DNA of 64,000 nucleotides from DASQFQ01 sp963722815 (GCA_963722815.1 CAVROM010000001.1:62001-126000); one strand, 5' to 3'. Counted from the stretch's first letter, positions 33,776 to 44,006 are shown. Program-made: numbers and translations. The notes: generated from the letters alone by a model not told the origin.

Positions 33776-35294
33776 GAGGATGTCCCGCTCGCCGTGGAAC
33801 TTCGTGACGGCGGTCCCTGTGGGTGAATTATCTCAGGCGGGTGAAGCGGCGACCTCCGGCGCCGCGGTCGTCATGGTCGTGTGGGGAGGCGTCGTGGGAG
33901 TGTCGGCGGCGCGCTTGGCGGCCACGTCGCGCTCGACGGCGACGGCGAGCTTGGCGAGGTCGGGGTAGCCGATGATCTTGCGGAACTGCTGCTTGGCTTC
34001 GAGCATGCCGGCGGCCGTCCAGCGCAAGCACATGTCGCCGTTTTGCCAGCGCTTGACGTTGCGGCTGACGCGCCGGACGGTGTCGATCATCGACTCGCAC
34101 GGGTTCGTGGAGGCGAGCGTGCGCTTGAGCCGGCCGTGGATGCCCAGGCGCGTCACCGTGAGCGTCTCTTCCATCCCCTCCCTGAGCGACGCGGCGGCAC
34201 CCGGGTGGCTGCGGGCGAGCTCGTCGGCGAGCACGCGCAGCTGCTCGAGCGCACGGTCGTGATCCTCGAGCGCCCACGCCGTCCGCAGCCGCCGACGCAC
34301 CAGGGGCTGGTCGCGCTCGGGCAGGTGACCGAGCACGTTGCGCTCCTTGTGCCGGACGCAGCGCTGGACCGGGGTGTAGATGCCGAGCACGTCACGGACC
34401 GCCTTGCGCAGCGCCTTGGCGCCGTCGAGGACGACCAGCACGCCCTGCTCGACATCCAGGCCACGCTCGACCAGATTCGCGAGCAGCGTGGTCGTGACCG
34501 TGGCGTTCTCGGTCGAGCCGTCCCACAGCCCGAGCGGATGCTTGACGCCGTCGGTGTCGATCCCGAGCGCGACGACGCAGCAGCGGCCCTTCAGATCGAT
34601 CCCGTCAAGCATCAGCACCGCCAGGCGCAGGTCACCCAGCGGGCGCGACATCAGCTCGATCAGGTGCTCGCGCGTGCGCGAGACGAACTCACGGCTGACC
34701 GCCGACTTCGAGGTCGACCTTGAGAGCTCGTCGATCTCGGACCCGACCGGCTCACCGGTCCTGGCGTAGCGACGCGTCGAGACACCGGCCAGCATCCGCT
34801 CGAGCATCACGTCAGACAGCCGGTCGCGCGCGGCGAAGTGCGCGTAGCTCGCCAGCTCGACCTCGTGCTCGCCGTCGGCGCTGCGGGCCCGCGGCCGGCT
34901 CACCGGCACGCGCCGGCCGCCGAGCGTGACCTCACCACCCTCGTGCCCGTGACGCACCGCGCTGCGATCCGGCAGATGCTTGCCCTTCGGGCCCACCACC
35001 TCGTCGACCTCGGCCTCCATCAGCTCGTGCAGGACACCGAGCCCGACACCCACGCTCAGCGCCAGCAACCCTTCCTTCGCGATGCCGGCCAGCTCACCGA
35101 GCGCCTCAAGCACCGACTCGGGCAGCCCCTCGATGCTCTGCTCGTTCGCCGCGACCGACGCGGCCGATACCGTCCTCATGCGGTTGGTCCTCCTGTCCTC
35201 GTGGACTTGGTTTCGCACCCATCACGGTCCCAACGGGACCGGACGGGGCGGGAGGACCGCCGCCATCAAGTTCTACGAGCTACGGGACAACCTC
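33776..35294 (-). mobile_element. IS256-family insertion sequence, copy 1, with 8-bp target duplication
   Basis: A complete element of 1,519 bp. Terminal inverted repeats start GAGGATGTCCCG on the left and GAGGTTGTCCCG on the right and extend about 40 bp to the GGCGGTCC block. The flanking 8 bp are GAGGCGGC on both sides (33768-33775 and 35295-35302), a target-site duplication. It contains one transposase gene and has inserted into the IS110 copy 2 gene. Confidence 0.93.
33833..35179 (-). CDS. IS256-family (Mutator-like) transposase, copy 1
   Basis: A 448-aa DDE transposase with an unbroken frame. The ATG at 35177-35179 has AGGAGG eight bases upstream. Conserved parts are HGHEGGEVTLGGRRVPVSRP, MLERMLAGVSTRRYARTGEP, SKSAVSREFV, LMLDGIDLKGRCCVVALGID (first Asp), VLDGAKALRKAV (second Asp), QRCVRHKERNVLGHLPE and TNPCESMIDTVRR (catalytic Glu). 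It is about 85 percent similar by eye to copy 2 at 47.4 kb. Intact gene, repeats and target duplication together suggest a recent, probably active insertion. Confidence 0.92.
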   Translation of the reverse strand: MRTVSAASVAANEQSIEGLPESVLEALGELAGIAKEGLLALSVGVGLGVLHELMEAEVDEVVGPKGKHLPDRSAVRHGHEGGEVTLGGRRVPVSRPRARSADGEHEVELASYAHFAARDRLSDVMLERMLAGVSTRRYARTGEPVGSEIDELSRSTSKSAVSREFVSRTREHLIELMSRPLGDLRLAVLMLDGIDLKGRCCVVALGIDTDGVKHPLGLWDGSTENATVTTTLLANLVERGLDVEQGVLVVLDGAKALRKAVRDVLGIYTPVQRCVRHKERNVLGHLPERDQPLVRRRLRTAWALEDHDRALEQLRVLADELARSHPGAAASLREGMEETLTVTRLGIHGRLKRTLASTNPCESMIDTVRRVSRNVKRWQNGDMCLRWTAAGMLEAKQQFRKIIGYPDLAKLAVAVERDVAAKRAADTPTTPPHTTMTTAAPEVAASPA

Positions 35295-36275
35295 GAGGCG
35301 GCGGCGGAGGAGCCGGAGTGCTTCGGCTTTGGTGTTGCCCTGTCGGAGGCGTTTTGGCGATGTAGTCCTTGGGGCCAGGCGCGAGCTTGGGTGAGCGCGA
35401 TGCGGTGCAGCGCGGCGTTGACTTGGCGGTTGCCGCCGCGGTTCAGGCGGAAGCGGGTGCTGTTGCCGGAGCTGGCGGGGTGGGGTGCGGTGCCGTTCCA
35501 GCGGGCGTAGGCGCTCTTGGAGCGGAAGCGTTGAGCGCCGGCGGTCTCGCCGACGAGCTTGGCGGCGGTCAGCGTGCCGCAGCCAGGGATGCTCAGCAGT
35601 GTCGGGGCGAGCGCGCGGATGAGCGGGGTGATCTCGCGCTCGAGTTCGTTGATGCGGCGGTTGAGCTCGCGGACGCGGTCGAGCAGCTCGCGGCAGATGG
35701 TGGCGATCAGGCCGTCGATCGAGGCGAGCCGGGCGGCGACGCGTTCGACGACGTGTTGGAGCTTGAGGCCGCGCGCGGGGATCTCAAGCTCGGGCGCGAT
35801 CTCGATGCAGATGCCATCGGATCCGGCTTTGCAGGCGGGTTCGCTCGGCGACCAGGTCGTCGCGGTGGTCGACCAGCAACCTGATCTGGCGCGATGGGCC
35901 ATCGAGTTGGGCGACGGGCAGGTCGGGCTCGCGCCATGCGGCGCGGGCGATCGCGAGCGCGTCGATGGCGTCGGACTTGCCGCGTGTTCGAGCGCTGCGC
36001 CGGACGCCGGCCATCATCTGCGTCGGCACCCGGACGACCTGCTCGCCCGCGCGCAGCAGGTCGGCTTCAAGCGTGCGCGTGAGGTGCCGGCAGTCCTCGA
36101 TCGCCCAGCGCCGACTCGGCCACCGGCCGGCCCAGGCGATCGCCGTCAGATGCCCGTCGGCTGTCGCCGCCAACGTCTTGCTCGCGAGCTCTCGCCCGAG
36201 CTCGTCGGCCGCCACGAGTGTGTGCGTACGTTTGTGCGCGTCGACGCCGATCACGACCGCTGCCTCGCCTTCCAC
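35295..36275 (-). pseudogene. IS110-family transposase, copy 2, interrupted by IS256
   Basis: GTG at 36273-36275 with AGGAGG five bases upstream starts VEGEAAVVIGVDAHKRTHTL. RWAIEDCRHLTRTLEADLL and SDAIDALAIARAAW follow. An indel near 35815 moves the frame to IATICRELLDRVRELNRRIN, TLLSIPGCGTLTAAKLVGET and NAALHRIALTQARAW. One extra A near 35350 then precedes the expected GPKDYIAKRLRQGNTKAEAL and LRLLRRRL. The gene is cut there by IS256 and resumes at 33775. It is inactivated by the insertion, whatever the status of the indels. Confidence 0.88.
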
Positions 36276-36620
36276 CTGGCCTCCTCTCGCCGTTACGATC
36301 GACTGGTCGCAGTGGCGGTCGGGAGGACATGCCTCAGTCGAGAGACTGATCAGGCTCCTATGAAGTCACGCCCGGCCGCGCTGCGGCACCCAGCGGGCGG
36401 CATGACAAGCAACGGCCACGACCACACGGCCGGGCAGCATGGAAACGAGCCAACCCGCCGAGCGCACCATCGCACGCTCTCACTGACGCATAGAAGGCGA
36501 CAGTCAGATCCGTGCGGCGTGGAGGCGGCCAGCCAGGCGTTAGGTCGAGCAACGACGTCGCGGGAGAGAACCCGTTCCTCGGTCCGCCTGCTGTGAAGCT
36601 GGTGGGTAGCAGCAGGGACG
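36276..36620 (-). other. Non-coding flank of IS110 copy 2
   Basis: About 345 bp upstream of the interrupted IS110 gene with no protein-like frame. It has several short GC-rich inverted segments. It probably holds the IS110 left end and its possible guide RNA; I see no boundary marks. Confidence 0.3.
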
Positions 36621-37160
36621 CTATGCCGGCGCGCCGAGAGCATCGTTCACGAGTCGATCTGCCTCGGCGTTCAGCTCCCGCGGCACCCAGCTAACGCGGA
36701 AGCTCTTGAACTGAGCGACGAGGCCCCTCGCCTCTTCGTACAGCTCCTTGAGATGTGCTTGTCGCACGGCGGAGACACCGTTTACTTGGTCGACGACGAG
36801 CTCAGAGTCCATGTAAACCCGGATTCGCTGGACCCCGTACTCGCGCGCGAGCTCCAATCCCTCGATTAGCGCTTGTACTCCGCCACGTTGTGGGTGGCAG
36901 GGCCGATCGCCTTCGACATCTGAGCCACAGTGACCAGACGGCGCGTCCGCAGGAGCGCACCAATCGCCGCGCGGCCCAACGGCTTCCCGGAGTTGCCGCC
37001 ATCAGTGTTGAGGAGGTAGCACTTATGGTCGGCGCGCTCTGCGGCTTCGGCGCGAGGCGTCTCCGGCTCGGCCTCAGGCGTGTCGTGCGCGGCCTTAGCC
37101 TCGATCCACCGTTGTGGCGGGCCGGTTCCGTCCGGTGGTCGAAGTGAAATGACCTCCTGA
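36621..37160 (-). pseudogene. RNase H-like (reverse-transcriptase-like RNase HI) protein, 5'-truncated and frame broken
   Basis: The C-terminal half (36621-36857) reads LELAREYGVQRIRVYMDSEL, VVDQVNGVS and VPRELNAEADRLVNDALG, typical of the RNase HI-like domain. The N-terminal half is in another frame: HKCYLLNTDGGNSGKPLGRA, AAIGALLRTRRL, THNVAEY, with the DxD-type first Asp in NTDGG. One missing base near 36878 separates them. The frame stays open upstream (PPQRWIEAKAA) without any ATG, GTG or TTG up to the IS1380 element. The 5' end has therefore been lost to that insertion. Confidence 0.65.
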
Positions 37161-37212
37161 GCAGGCAGAAAGCTGTCGATTACGGCGACGGCGGGCCTGC
37201 GTCAGGAGGTCA
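37150..37212 (+). promoter_or_regulatory. Inverted repeat that can hide the IS1380 transposase ribosome-binding site
   Basis: TGACCTCCTGA (37150-37160) and TCAGGAGGTCA (37202-37212) are perfect 11-bp inverted copies 41 bp apart. The second copy contains the AGGAGG ribosome-binding site of the transposase, six bases before its ATG. The first copy is the matching anti-Shine-Dalgarno. A transcript that starts upstream would fold and block translation. One starting inside the loop would not. Confidence 0.6.
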
Positions 37213-37217
37213 CCTGC

Positions 37218-38515
37218 ATGGTGCACGATCTGTCGGACCGATCCAGGGTGGTCTTCGATATGAGCGGGTGGTGGTCAACGCCGGGCTGATGCTCGCGGTG
37301 ACGCTCGGGCGCAGGTTGGGGATCGAGGCGCTCGTCGACGCGACGGTCCGGCTCGGCCGCCGTCCGGGCGCCTCGCGGCCGGGGCGCAAGGTGCTGTCGT
37401 TGGTGCACGCGATGCTGCTGGGGGCGGACTGCATCGATGACTGCGACGTGCTGCGCGCCGGGCGGACCGAGGCCGTCCTCGGGCACAAGGCGATGGCCCC
37501 TTCGACGCTCGGCACGTTCTTGCGGTCGTTTTCGTTCGGGCATGTCCGCCAGCTCGACCGGGTGCTCGGCCAGGCACTGCGGCGCGCCTGGGCCGCGGGC
37601 GCCGGCCCCGGTGCCGGGCGGCTGGTGATCGACGTCGACAGCTTCGTCGGCGAGGTCCACGGCCACCGAAAGCAGGGCGCCGGCTATGGCTACACGGGAC
37701 AGCTCGGCTACCACCCGTTGCTCGCGACGCGCGCGGACACCAGCGAGGTCCTGCACGTCCGTCTGCGCAAGGGCCAGGCCAACACCCAGCGCGGCGCGCT
37801 GCGCTTCGTCGACGAGCTGCTGGCCCGCGTTCGGCGCGCCGGCGCGGCCGGGCAGATCCTGCTGCGCGCGGACTCGGGGTTCTGGAACCGGAAGGTCACG
37901 GCGCGCCTGCGTGAGCAGGGCTGCCGCTACTCGATCGGCGTCACCATGCACAAGATCGTCACCGCGCGGATCGCGCTGATCGCCGACGACGCCTGGCAGC
38001 CCGTCCCGGATTACCCCGACTCGGGCGTCTGCGAGCTGGCCGAGACGACGCTCGGCCAGGACCGCCTGATCGTCCGCCGCGTGCACCTGCACGCCCAAGA
38101 CGACCAGGCCGAGCTGTTCACCTACTGGCGCCATCACGCTTTCATCACCAACCGCACCGAGTCGATCCACGAAGTCGATGCAGAGCACCGCCAGCACGCC
38201 CAAGTCGAGCTCGTCATCCGCGACCTCAAAGACCAAGCGCTCGCGCACTTCCCCTCCGGGCACTACAGCGCCAACAGCGCCTGGACCGTGATCGCCTGCC
38301 TCGCGCACAACCTCGGCCGCTGGACCGCACAGCTCGGCCTCGCCGACCCGACGACACGGGCCGCCCGCACGCTGCGCCGCCGATTGTTCGCGCTCCCCGG
38401 ACGCCTCACCCGCACCGCCCGACGCCAGACACTGCACCTCCCCGCCCGCTGGCCCTGGCAGACCGCCTTCATCGAAGCGCTCACCCGCATCCGAGCGCTC
38501 CCCGCCGCCGCCTGA
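37218..38515 (+). CDS. IS1380-family transposase (one base missing near the start)
   Basis: ATG 37218 follows AGGAGG and starts MVHDLSDRSRVVFD. One base is missing near 37260, after which VVVNAGLMLAVTLGRRLGIE continues in frame to the stop. The locus is one base short of a multiple of three, consistent with a single deletion. DDE features: LVIDVDSFVGEVHG, LLRADSGFWNRKV (DSGF is typical for IS1380), QVELVIRDLKDQAL and a C-terminal WTVIACLAHNLGRWT. The restored length is about 432 aa, close to the family norm. The element's terminal repeats were not located with confidence. Confidence 0.85.
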
Positions 38516-38801
38516 CCAGCCGCACCCCGACACGACCACGTCACATTCCCGCGCCGCCGGGCGCCGCTCGCGCCTGCCCAACCATCAGCCCGCTGACCCC
38601 GGCCCGGGCGCCCCGACAGCCCCCCGCCACTTCCCAACCCCCAGATGCCCAACGACGGCTTCAACCGGTGGCCTGCTCCCCGTGGTGGCGTTGTCAGTCC
38701 TTGATTGTTCTTCGTGATCGAGATGGAGCCGGCGAAGCCGGCGTCTTCTCCGTCGGGGGTTGATCAGAGGATCGGCCGCTCATCGAAGTCAGGAGATTCG
38801 G

Positions 38802-39101
38802 TTGAGCGACAAGCGCAAGTACCGGAAGTTCACGGTGCAGCAGAAGGCCGAGCTCGTGCTCGCGTCCTTCCGCGGCGACCGGTCGATCGCGGAGATCTGC
38901 CGCGAGCACGACATCTCAGAGACGCTGTTGCGTCGTTGGCGCGACCAGATGGTCGAGGCGGGTATGGAGCGCTTCGCGGCGGGCCAGGACCGTTCGCTTG
39001 CCGCTGAGCAGCGGCGGCGGATCGCGCAGCTGGAGCGGACGCTCGGGAAGAAGACCTATGAGTTGGAGATCTCGGGAAAGCTCTTGCGGGACTGGGAGTA
39101 G
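38802..39101 (+). CDS. IS3-family OrfA (helix-turn-helix protein)
   Basis: 99 aa. YRKFTVQQKAELVLASFRGD, SIAEICREHDISETLLRRWR and a leucine-zipper-like EQRRRIAQLERTLGKKTYEL give the usual HTH plus coiled coil. TTG at 38802 has AGGAG nearby and fits the family start. OrfA binds the element ends and combines with OrfB. Confidence 0.85.
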   Translation: MSDKRKYRKFTVQQKAELVLASFRGDRSIAEICREHDISETLLRRWRDQMVEAGMERFAAGQDRSLAAEQRRRIAQLERTLGKKTYELEISGKLLRDWE

Positions 39102-39103
39102 GC

Positions 39104-39967
39104 ATGCGCGTCACCCGGTCCCGCGAGCTCGTCGCCGAGGGCTACTCGCCCTCGGCGGTGGCGCGCGTGGCGCAGATCAGCCGCCAGGCGATCTATCGCG
39201 TCCCGAAACGCCGGCCGCCAGCGGCGCGGCGGGCGGGCCCGCCCGCCGGCGAGGTCGACGCCGCGATCATCGAGGTGGCCGAGGCCAACCAGACCGACGG
39301 CTACCGGATGGTCTGCGCGCTCGTCACCCGCAAGCTCGGGCGGGCGGTCAACCGCAAGCGCGTGCTCAGGGTCATGCGCGAGCGGCGGCTGATCCAGCGT
39401 CGCCGGCGGCTGGATCGCCGCCGCCGGCCCGGGTTCTTTCAGGTCACGCGCCCGAACGAGCTCTGGCATCTGGACATGACCTCGGTCTGGGTCGCCGAGC
39501 ACGGCTGGTGTTATCTGATGGCCGCGATCGATTGCTGCACCAGGGAGATCGTCGGCTGGCACCTCGAGCTGCGCTGCCGCGCGAAGGAGTCGATCGCGCT
39601 GGTTGAGCAAGCGGCCGCCGCGCGAGCGATCCGGCCTCAGACGCTGACGCTGGGCACCGACAACGGATCCGCGTTCACCGCCAGGGCATTCAAGCTCGTG
39701 CTCTCGGGCCTGGGGATCGCGCACCGCCGCGGCGGCTACCGCGACCCCGAGAGCCAGGCCTTCATCGAGTCCTGGTTCGGCAAGCTCAAAGAGCGCTGCG
39801 TCTGGCTGCACGAGTTCGAGACCCTCGACGAGGCCAGGGAGGTGATCGGCACTCACATCGACGGCTACCACCACCGCCCGCACAGCGGGCTGAACTACCG
39901 CACGCCAGCCGAGGTCGCCCAGACCTGGGACGATGCCCTCGGAGACCTACAAACCCCCGCGGCCTGA
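39104..39967 (+). CDS. IS3-family OrfB (DDE integrase)
   Basis: 287 aa. An N-terminal HTH_21-like part (TDGYRMVCALVTRKLGRAVN, KRVLRVMRERRLI) is followed by the rve integrase core. The first Asp is in ELWHLDMTSVWV, the second in LGTDNGSAFTA and the Glu in QAFIESWFGKLKERC. The ATG lies 2 bp after the OrfA stop, so translation is by re-initiation; many IS3 elements use a frameshift instead. The catalytic triad is intact. Confidence 0.9.
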   Translation: MRVTRSRELVAEGYSPSAVARVAQISRQAIYRVPKRRPPAARRAGPPAGEVDAAIIEVAEANQTDGYRMVCALVTRKLGRAVNRKRVLRVMRERRLIQRRRRLDRRRRPGFFQVTRPNELWHLDMTSVWVAEHGWCYLMAAIDCCTREIVGWHLELRCRAKESIALVEQAAAARAIRPQTLTLGTDNGSAFTARAFKLVLSGLGIAHRRGGYRDPESQAFIESWFGKLKERCVWLHEFETLDEAREVIGTHIDGYHHRPHSGLNYRTPAEVAQTWDDALGDLQTPAA

Positions 39968-40169
39968 GCTGACAACGCCGCCGGGGAGCAGGCCACCGGC
40001 CCCACCCCCGCGACCCAACGGCCGACACAGGCGCCGTGGCAGCGCTCTCGCATCTGCCTCATCGCGACCGCGACGCCGCGCGAGCTTCCGCCGATCGCGC
40101 GCGCACGGTGTGCCCATGCGCCGGATGCAACGGCTCCGGCCGAGTGGGACTTCCGCTGGTCGGTGAGGA

Positions 40170-41551
40170 GTGGCGATGGGCAGGCCGGCTGGTTGGATGA
40201 CGGAGTTCACGGGCCGTTCGGCGATGAAGTCGCCGGGCAAGCCGTCGCATCGGCGCGAGGTCGAGCGGTGGTTTTGGCGTGAGATCGCCAAGGGCCTGAG
40301 CACCGAGGACGCTGCTGCGGGCGGTCGGCGTCTCCTCGGCGGCTGGCGTCCGGTGGTTTCGCGAGCGTGGCGGGATGGCGACGCTCCTGCGCGACCCGGC
40401 CTCGTGCCGGTACTTGTGCTTTGCAGAGCGCGAGGAGATTGCGCTGCTGCGCGCCGAGGGCAAGGGCGTCAGGGAGATCGCGCGCGAGATCGGCCGGTCG
40501 CCGTCGACGATCTCGCGCGAGCTGCGCCGCAACGCGGCGACCCGGGGCGGCAAGCTGGAGTACCGGGCGTCGGTGGCGCAGTGGAAGGCCGAGCTCGTGG
40601 CGCGCCGCCCCAAGACGGCCAAGCTCGCCGCCGACGACCGGCTGCGCGAGTACGTGCAGGACCGGCTGGCCGGCAAGGTCCGTCGGCCCGACGGGACCGC
40701 GGTCGCTGGGCCGGCGGTCAAGCCGTGGAAGGGCCGCAACAAGCCGCGCCGTCAGGACCGCAGGTGGGCGAGGGCGTGGAGCCCGGAGCAGATCTCGGCC
40801 AGGCTGCGCGTCGACTTCCCCGATGATCCGTCGATGCGGATCTCGCCACGAGGCGATCTATCAGTCGTTGTTCGTGCAGGGCCGCGGCGCGCTGGCTCGC
40901 GAGCTGACCGCGTGCCTGCGCACCGGCCGCGCGCTGCGCGTCCCGCGGGCCCGGGTCGGCGCGCGCGGCAAGGGCTTCATCACGAGGAGGTGATGATCAG
41001 CCAGCGGCCCGCCGAGGCCGCTGATCGCGCCGTCCCGGGGCATTGGGAGGGCGACCTGATCATCGGGACCGACCGCTCGGCGATCGGCACGCTGGTCGAG
41101 CGGACCAGCCGCTTCACGATGCTGTTGCACCTGCCGCCGCATGCCCGGGCGCGACGGCCCGCGCGTCAAGAACGGGCCGGCGGTCACCGGCGCCGGCGCG
41201 GAGGCCGTCCGCGACGCGATCACCGCCCAGCTCGGCGGGCTGCCCGAGCACTTGCGCCGCTCGCTGACCTGGGACCAGGGCGCCGAGCTGGCCCAGCACG
41301 CCCGGCTTCGAAGATCGACACCGGCCTGCAGGTGTACTTCTGCGACCCGCAGAGCCCCTGGCAGCGCGGCACCAACGAGAACACCAACGGGCTGCTCCGG
41401 CAGTACTTCCCCAAGGGCACCGACCTCGCGCGCCACAGCGCCCGATGACCTGGCCGCCGTCGCCGACGCGCTCAACAGCCGCCCGCGCAAGACGCTCGGA
41501 TGGCGCACCCCCGCCGAGGTCCTCGACGAGCACCTCGCCGCCGCGGCCTGA
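40170..41551 (+). pseudogene. IS30-family transposase with at least six frame changes
   Basis: Conserved pieces occur in order but alternate between frames: KPSHRREVERWFWREIAKGL, LCFAEREEIALLRAEGKGVR, IGRSPSTISRELRRNA, WSPEQISARLRVDFPDDPSM, HEAIYQSLFVQGRGALAREL, GHWEGDLIIGTDRSAIGTLV (first Asp), LRRSLTWDQGAELAQH (second Asp), NENTNGLLRQYFPKG (Glu) and LNSRPRKTLGWRTPAEVL. All domains of a full IS30 transposase of about 455 aa are present. Either the gene has decayed or the assembly is poor here. GTG 40170 or ATG 40176 is the start. Confidence 0.8.
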
Positions 41552-41713
41552 CGCGCGCCGCCCGACGAACACCGAACCACGCACCGCGGCGCCGCGGCGG
41601 CCGCGCGCGTGGCTATCGCCGCTGCGGCCCGCCCTACGGGCGAGCCTCCGCGACGACAGCCACGCCGCAACACATGCTTCTCCCGACGCGCAGCTTCACT
41701 CGCTACCGTCCGC

Positions 41714-42350
41714 TCACCGATAACCCGGTGTTGCGACGACCCCTTGAGTCCGGGCTGGCTGCCCTGGTCGGAATGCCAGATCAGCCCGGGCGCCGGCTGG
41801 CGCTGCGCGAGCGCCATTGCAGCGCGTCGGTGACGAGCTCGGTTCGCATGTGATCGGCCATACCCAGCCGACGATCCGGCGCGAGAAGACGTCCTGGACG
41901 GCGACCAAGTACAGCCACCCCTCCCACGTTCTGAGGTAGGTGATGTCGGCGACCCAGAGCTGGTCGGGGGCCGCGGCGAGGAACGCGCGGTCGACGAGGT
42001 CCTCGCAGACGCGGACCCCGGGACCCGGATCGTCGTCCGCCCGCGCTTGCGCGCGACCATGCCGGTGACGCCGGCCTGGCGCATCAGCCGCTCGACGCGC
42101 TTGCGTCCGACCCTGACCCCGTCGGCCATCCGCAGCTCGGCGTGGATGCGCGGCGATCCGTAGACGTTGCGGTTCTCGCGGTGGATCTCGCGGATGCGCT
42201 CGGTCAGCCGCTCATCCTCGAGCGCTCGCGAGCGACGGCTCGCGCTTAGCCCAGGCGTTAAACCCCGACCGCGACACCTCGAGCACGCGGCACATTGTCT
42301 TGACGGAGTGCTCGGCCCGCTTCGCCGCGATGAACCCGAACACCGTCACC
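41714..42350 (-). pseudogene. IS3-family OrfB remnant (C-terminally truncated)
   Basis: Read on the minus strand: FNAWAKREPSLASA region, IHRENRNVYGSPRIHAELRM, ADGVRVGRKRVERLMRQAGV, TYLRTWEGWLYLVAVQDVFS and PGLIWHSDQGSQ, scattered over frames. Similarity stops just after the second catalytic Asp (HSDQGSQ), so the Glu-containing C-terminal quarter is missing. It pairs with the OrfA remnant upstream as a second, dead IS3 copy unrelated in sequence to the intact one at 38.7 kb. Confidence 0.75.
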
Positions 42351-42625
42351 GGGTCCCGCCGTCCTTGGCGAAGAAGGCCGCCGCTTTTTTCAGGATCTCC
42401 CGCTCCTCGGTGACCACTCGCAGCTCGCGACGCAGCCGTCGCAGCTCCTCACGTTCGTCGCTGTTCAGGCCGTCTCGGCGGCCCTCGTCGATGTCGATCT
42501 GACGTGCCCCGCAGCGACTGAGGCGAGACGCCGAGCTCTGAAGCGAGCACGGGAACCGACTTGCCGCTGCGCCTGAGCAGCTCGACCGCCTCACGGCGGA
42601 ACTCCAATGAATACGGCGCAGGCAT
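42346..42625 (-). pseudogene. IS3-family OrfA remnant (frame broken)
   Basis: Starts MPAPYSLEFRREAVELLRRS, then GKSVPVLASELGVSPQSLR. After an indel near 42510-42525 it continues RQIDIDEGRRDGL and LRRLRRELRVVTEEREILKK to AAAFFAKDGG, a classical IS3 OrfA ending. A terminal repeat (GTCCACGAAACCGGGGGAAC) lies just outside at 42671-42690. Confidence 0.75.
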
Positions 42626-42854
42626 GAACACTGATCCTCACTGCCAGACCAGACGGCCCAGCGATCAAGTGTCCACGAAACCGGGGGAACTCCAGTGGAC
42701 TCGCACGCGCATTAGGTTGCGTGTCTGCCAACCGATCTCCTCTGGGTTACTCCTTGCGTTGCGCCCTCTTGCCGCTCAGTATGAGAGGGGCACCCAGTCA
42801 CAGCCTCGAGCAGCCCAAGATGCGCAGCCCTCTCTCCCGAACATACTGTTGTTG

Positions 42855-43997
42855 ATGATCTTGTCGCAGGGCGTTTCTGAGCTCTTCGGCGTGCCCCCCG
42901 CGTTTCTCGCGGCCATCGTTGGCGCACTCGTGACACTAGGAACCCTCCTACTGAGCGGTCGGGCGGAGGCGCTCAAGCTTCGGAGTCAGTACCGATGGAA
43001 GGAGCGCGCGGAACTACGGTCGCTCATTGGTGACTTCCACGGCAGGATGCTCGAGACTGCGATCGACTGGGACCGGAGGATGTGGCAACTCTACGCCGAC
43101 GATGGATGTGGCTGCGCAACCGGGAGGACGGAACGGACTTCAAAGTGGCCGACTTTGCCCGAGGCGAGCAGTATCTGTTTCGTTCGTACGTCTTCCGGTT
43201 CCTCTCACTCTGCGCCATCGCGCGGAAGTTCGAGACCCAGGCAATCTACATCGACGCGCGGGCGAAGATCGCACGTAAACGAGACCTTGAGTTCTACAAG
43301 TATGCAAAGGCGCTGCTGTGGGCGATGACGTACGCCGACTTGACTCCCCAGGACGGAATGCCGGGTCGCGACCATTTTCCGAACGACCAATTTCGGCCGT
43401 TGCTCGATCTGTGTTACCGCCAAGATGGCAAGGGTCCTGATGGCAAGGACTTACCAGCAACGAAAGTGGGCGACAATGACCTGATCTTCGACTTCAGGCG
43501 CTTCGGCGCGATCGCCGGACACGTCACCCAGGTCGACGAGAACGCCGACCAAGAATGGCGTGACATGCAGAAGGCGTTTAGCTACTTCAACGGGTTGAAG
43601 CGAGAGGACCGCTGGGAGGAGACCTGCGCTACCGCTGGGACCGCCTCGTCGTGCTCCACCTGCTCACCATCGGTTTATCGACACCTTTGGCTACGACTGG
43701 CAGAAGAAGGACGCGAGAGAGATCGAGAGTGCGGTGAACGAGCTGCGATACGCCTGCGTTGCCGCGGCATTTCACCGCAATATCCGCCAGCTCGGGCTCG
43801 ACGACCAGAGCAAGATGCAGGAGATCGAGCGCCTGTTGCGTAAGCGCAGCATGACGTCGTCCTCCTGCGATGACTGCCAGCACCGTAAGGCAATCGGCGA
43901 CGGCACGTCCCTTCCGCGTCCCTGCCCGGGACCGCACGCCCGCCCACTGAAGACCGTACGGGGCGTTGCCGCGACCGAGGTGGAGGCCGGGGACTGA
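42855..43997 (+). CDS. Unrecognised membrane-anchored protein (frame broken)
   Basis: The N-terminus has one hydrophobic helix (FLAAIVGALVTLGTLLLSGR) followed by a charged helical region (SQYRWKERAELRSLIGDFHG). The reading then moves frame near 43105 to MWLRNREDGTDFKVADFARG, FLSLCAIARKFETQAIYIDA and YKYAKALLWAMTYADLTPQD. Another missing base near 43676 leads to DTFGYDWQKKDAREIESAVN and YACVAAAFHRNIRQLGLDD. The native protein would be about 380 aa. I do not recognise the family. GC content is visibly lower than in neighbouring genes, which suggests recent acquisition. A phage-defence or stress role is possible by context only. Confidence 0.5.
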
Positions 43998-44006
43998 CCA
44001 GAGCGG

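Larger units (their letters stand above)
38665..39999 (+). mobile_element. Complete IS3-family insertion sequence
   Basis: 1,335 bp bounded by inverted repeats of about 33 bp with a few mismatches: the left end begins CCGGTGGCCTGCTCCCCG, and the right end finishes CGGGGAGCAGGCCACCGG. Two coding frames of the normal IS3 type lie between them with no frame damage. No obvious short target duplication is visible. Confidence 0.9.
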
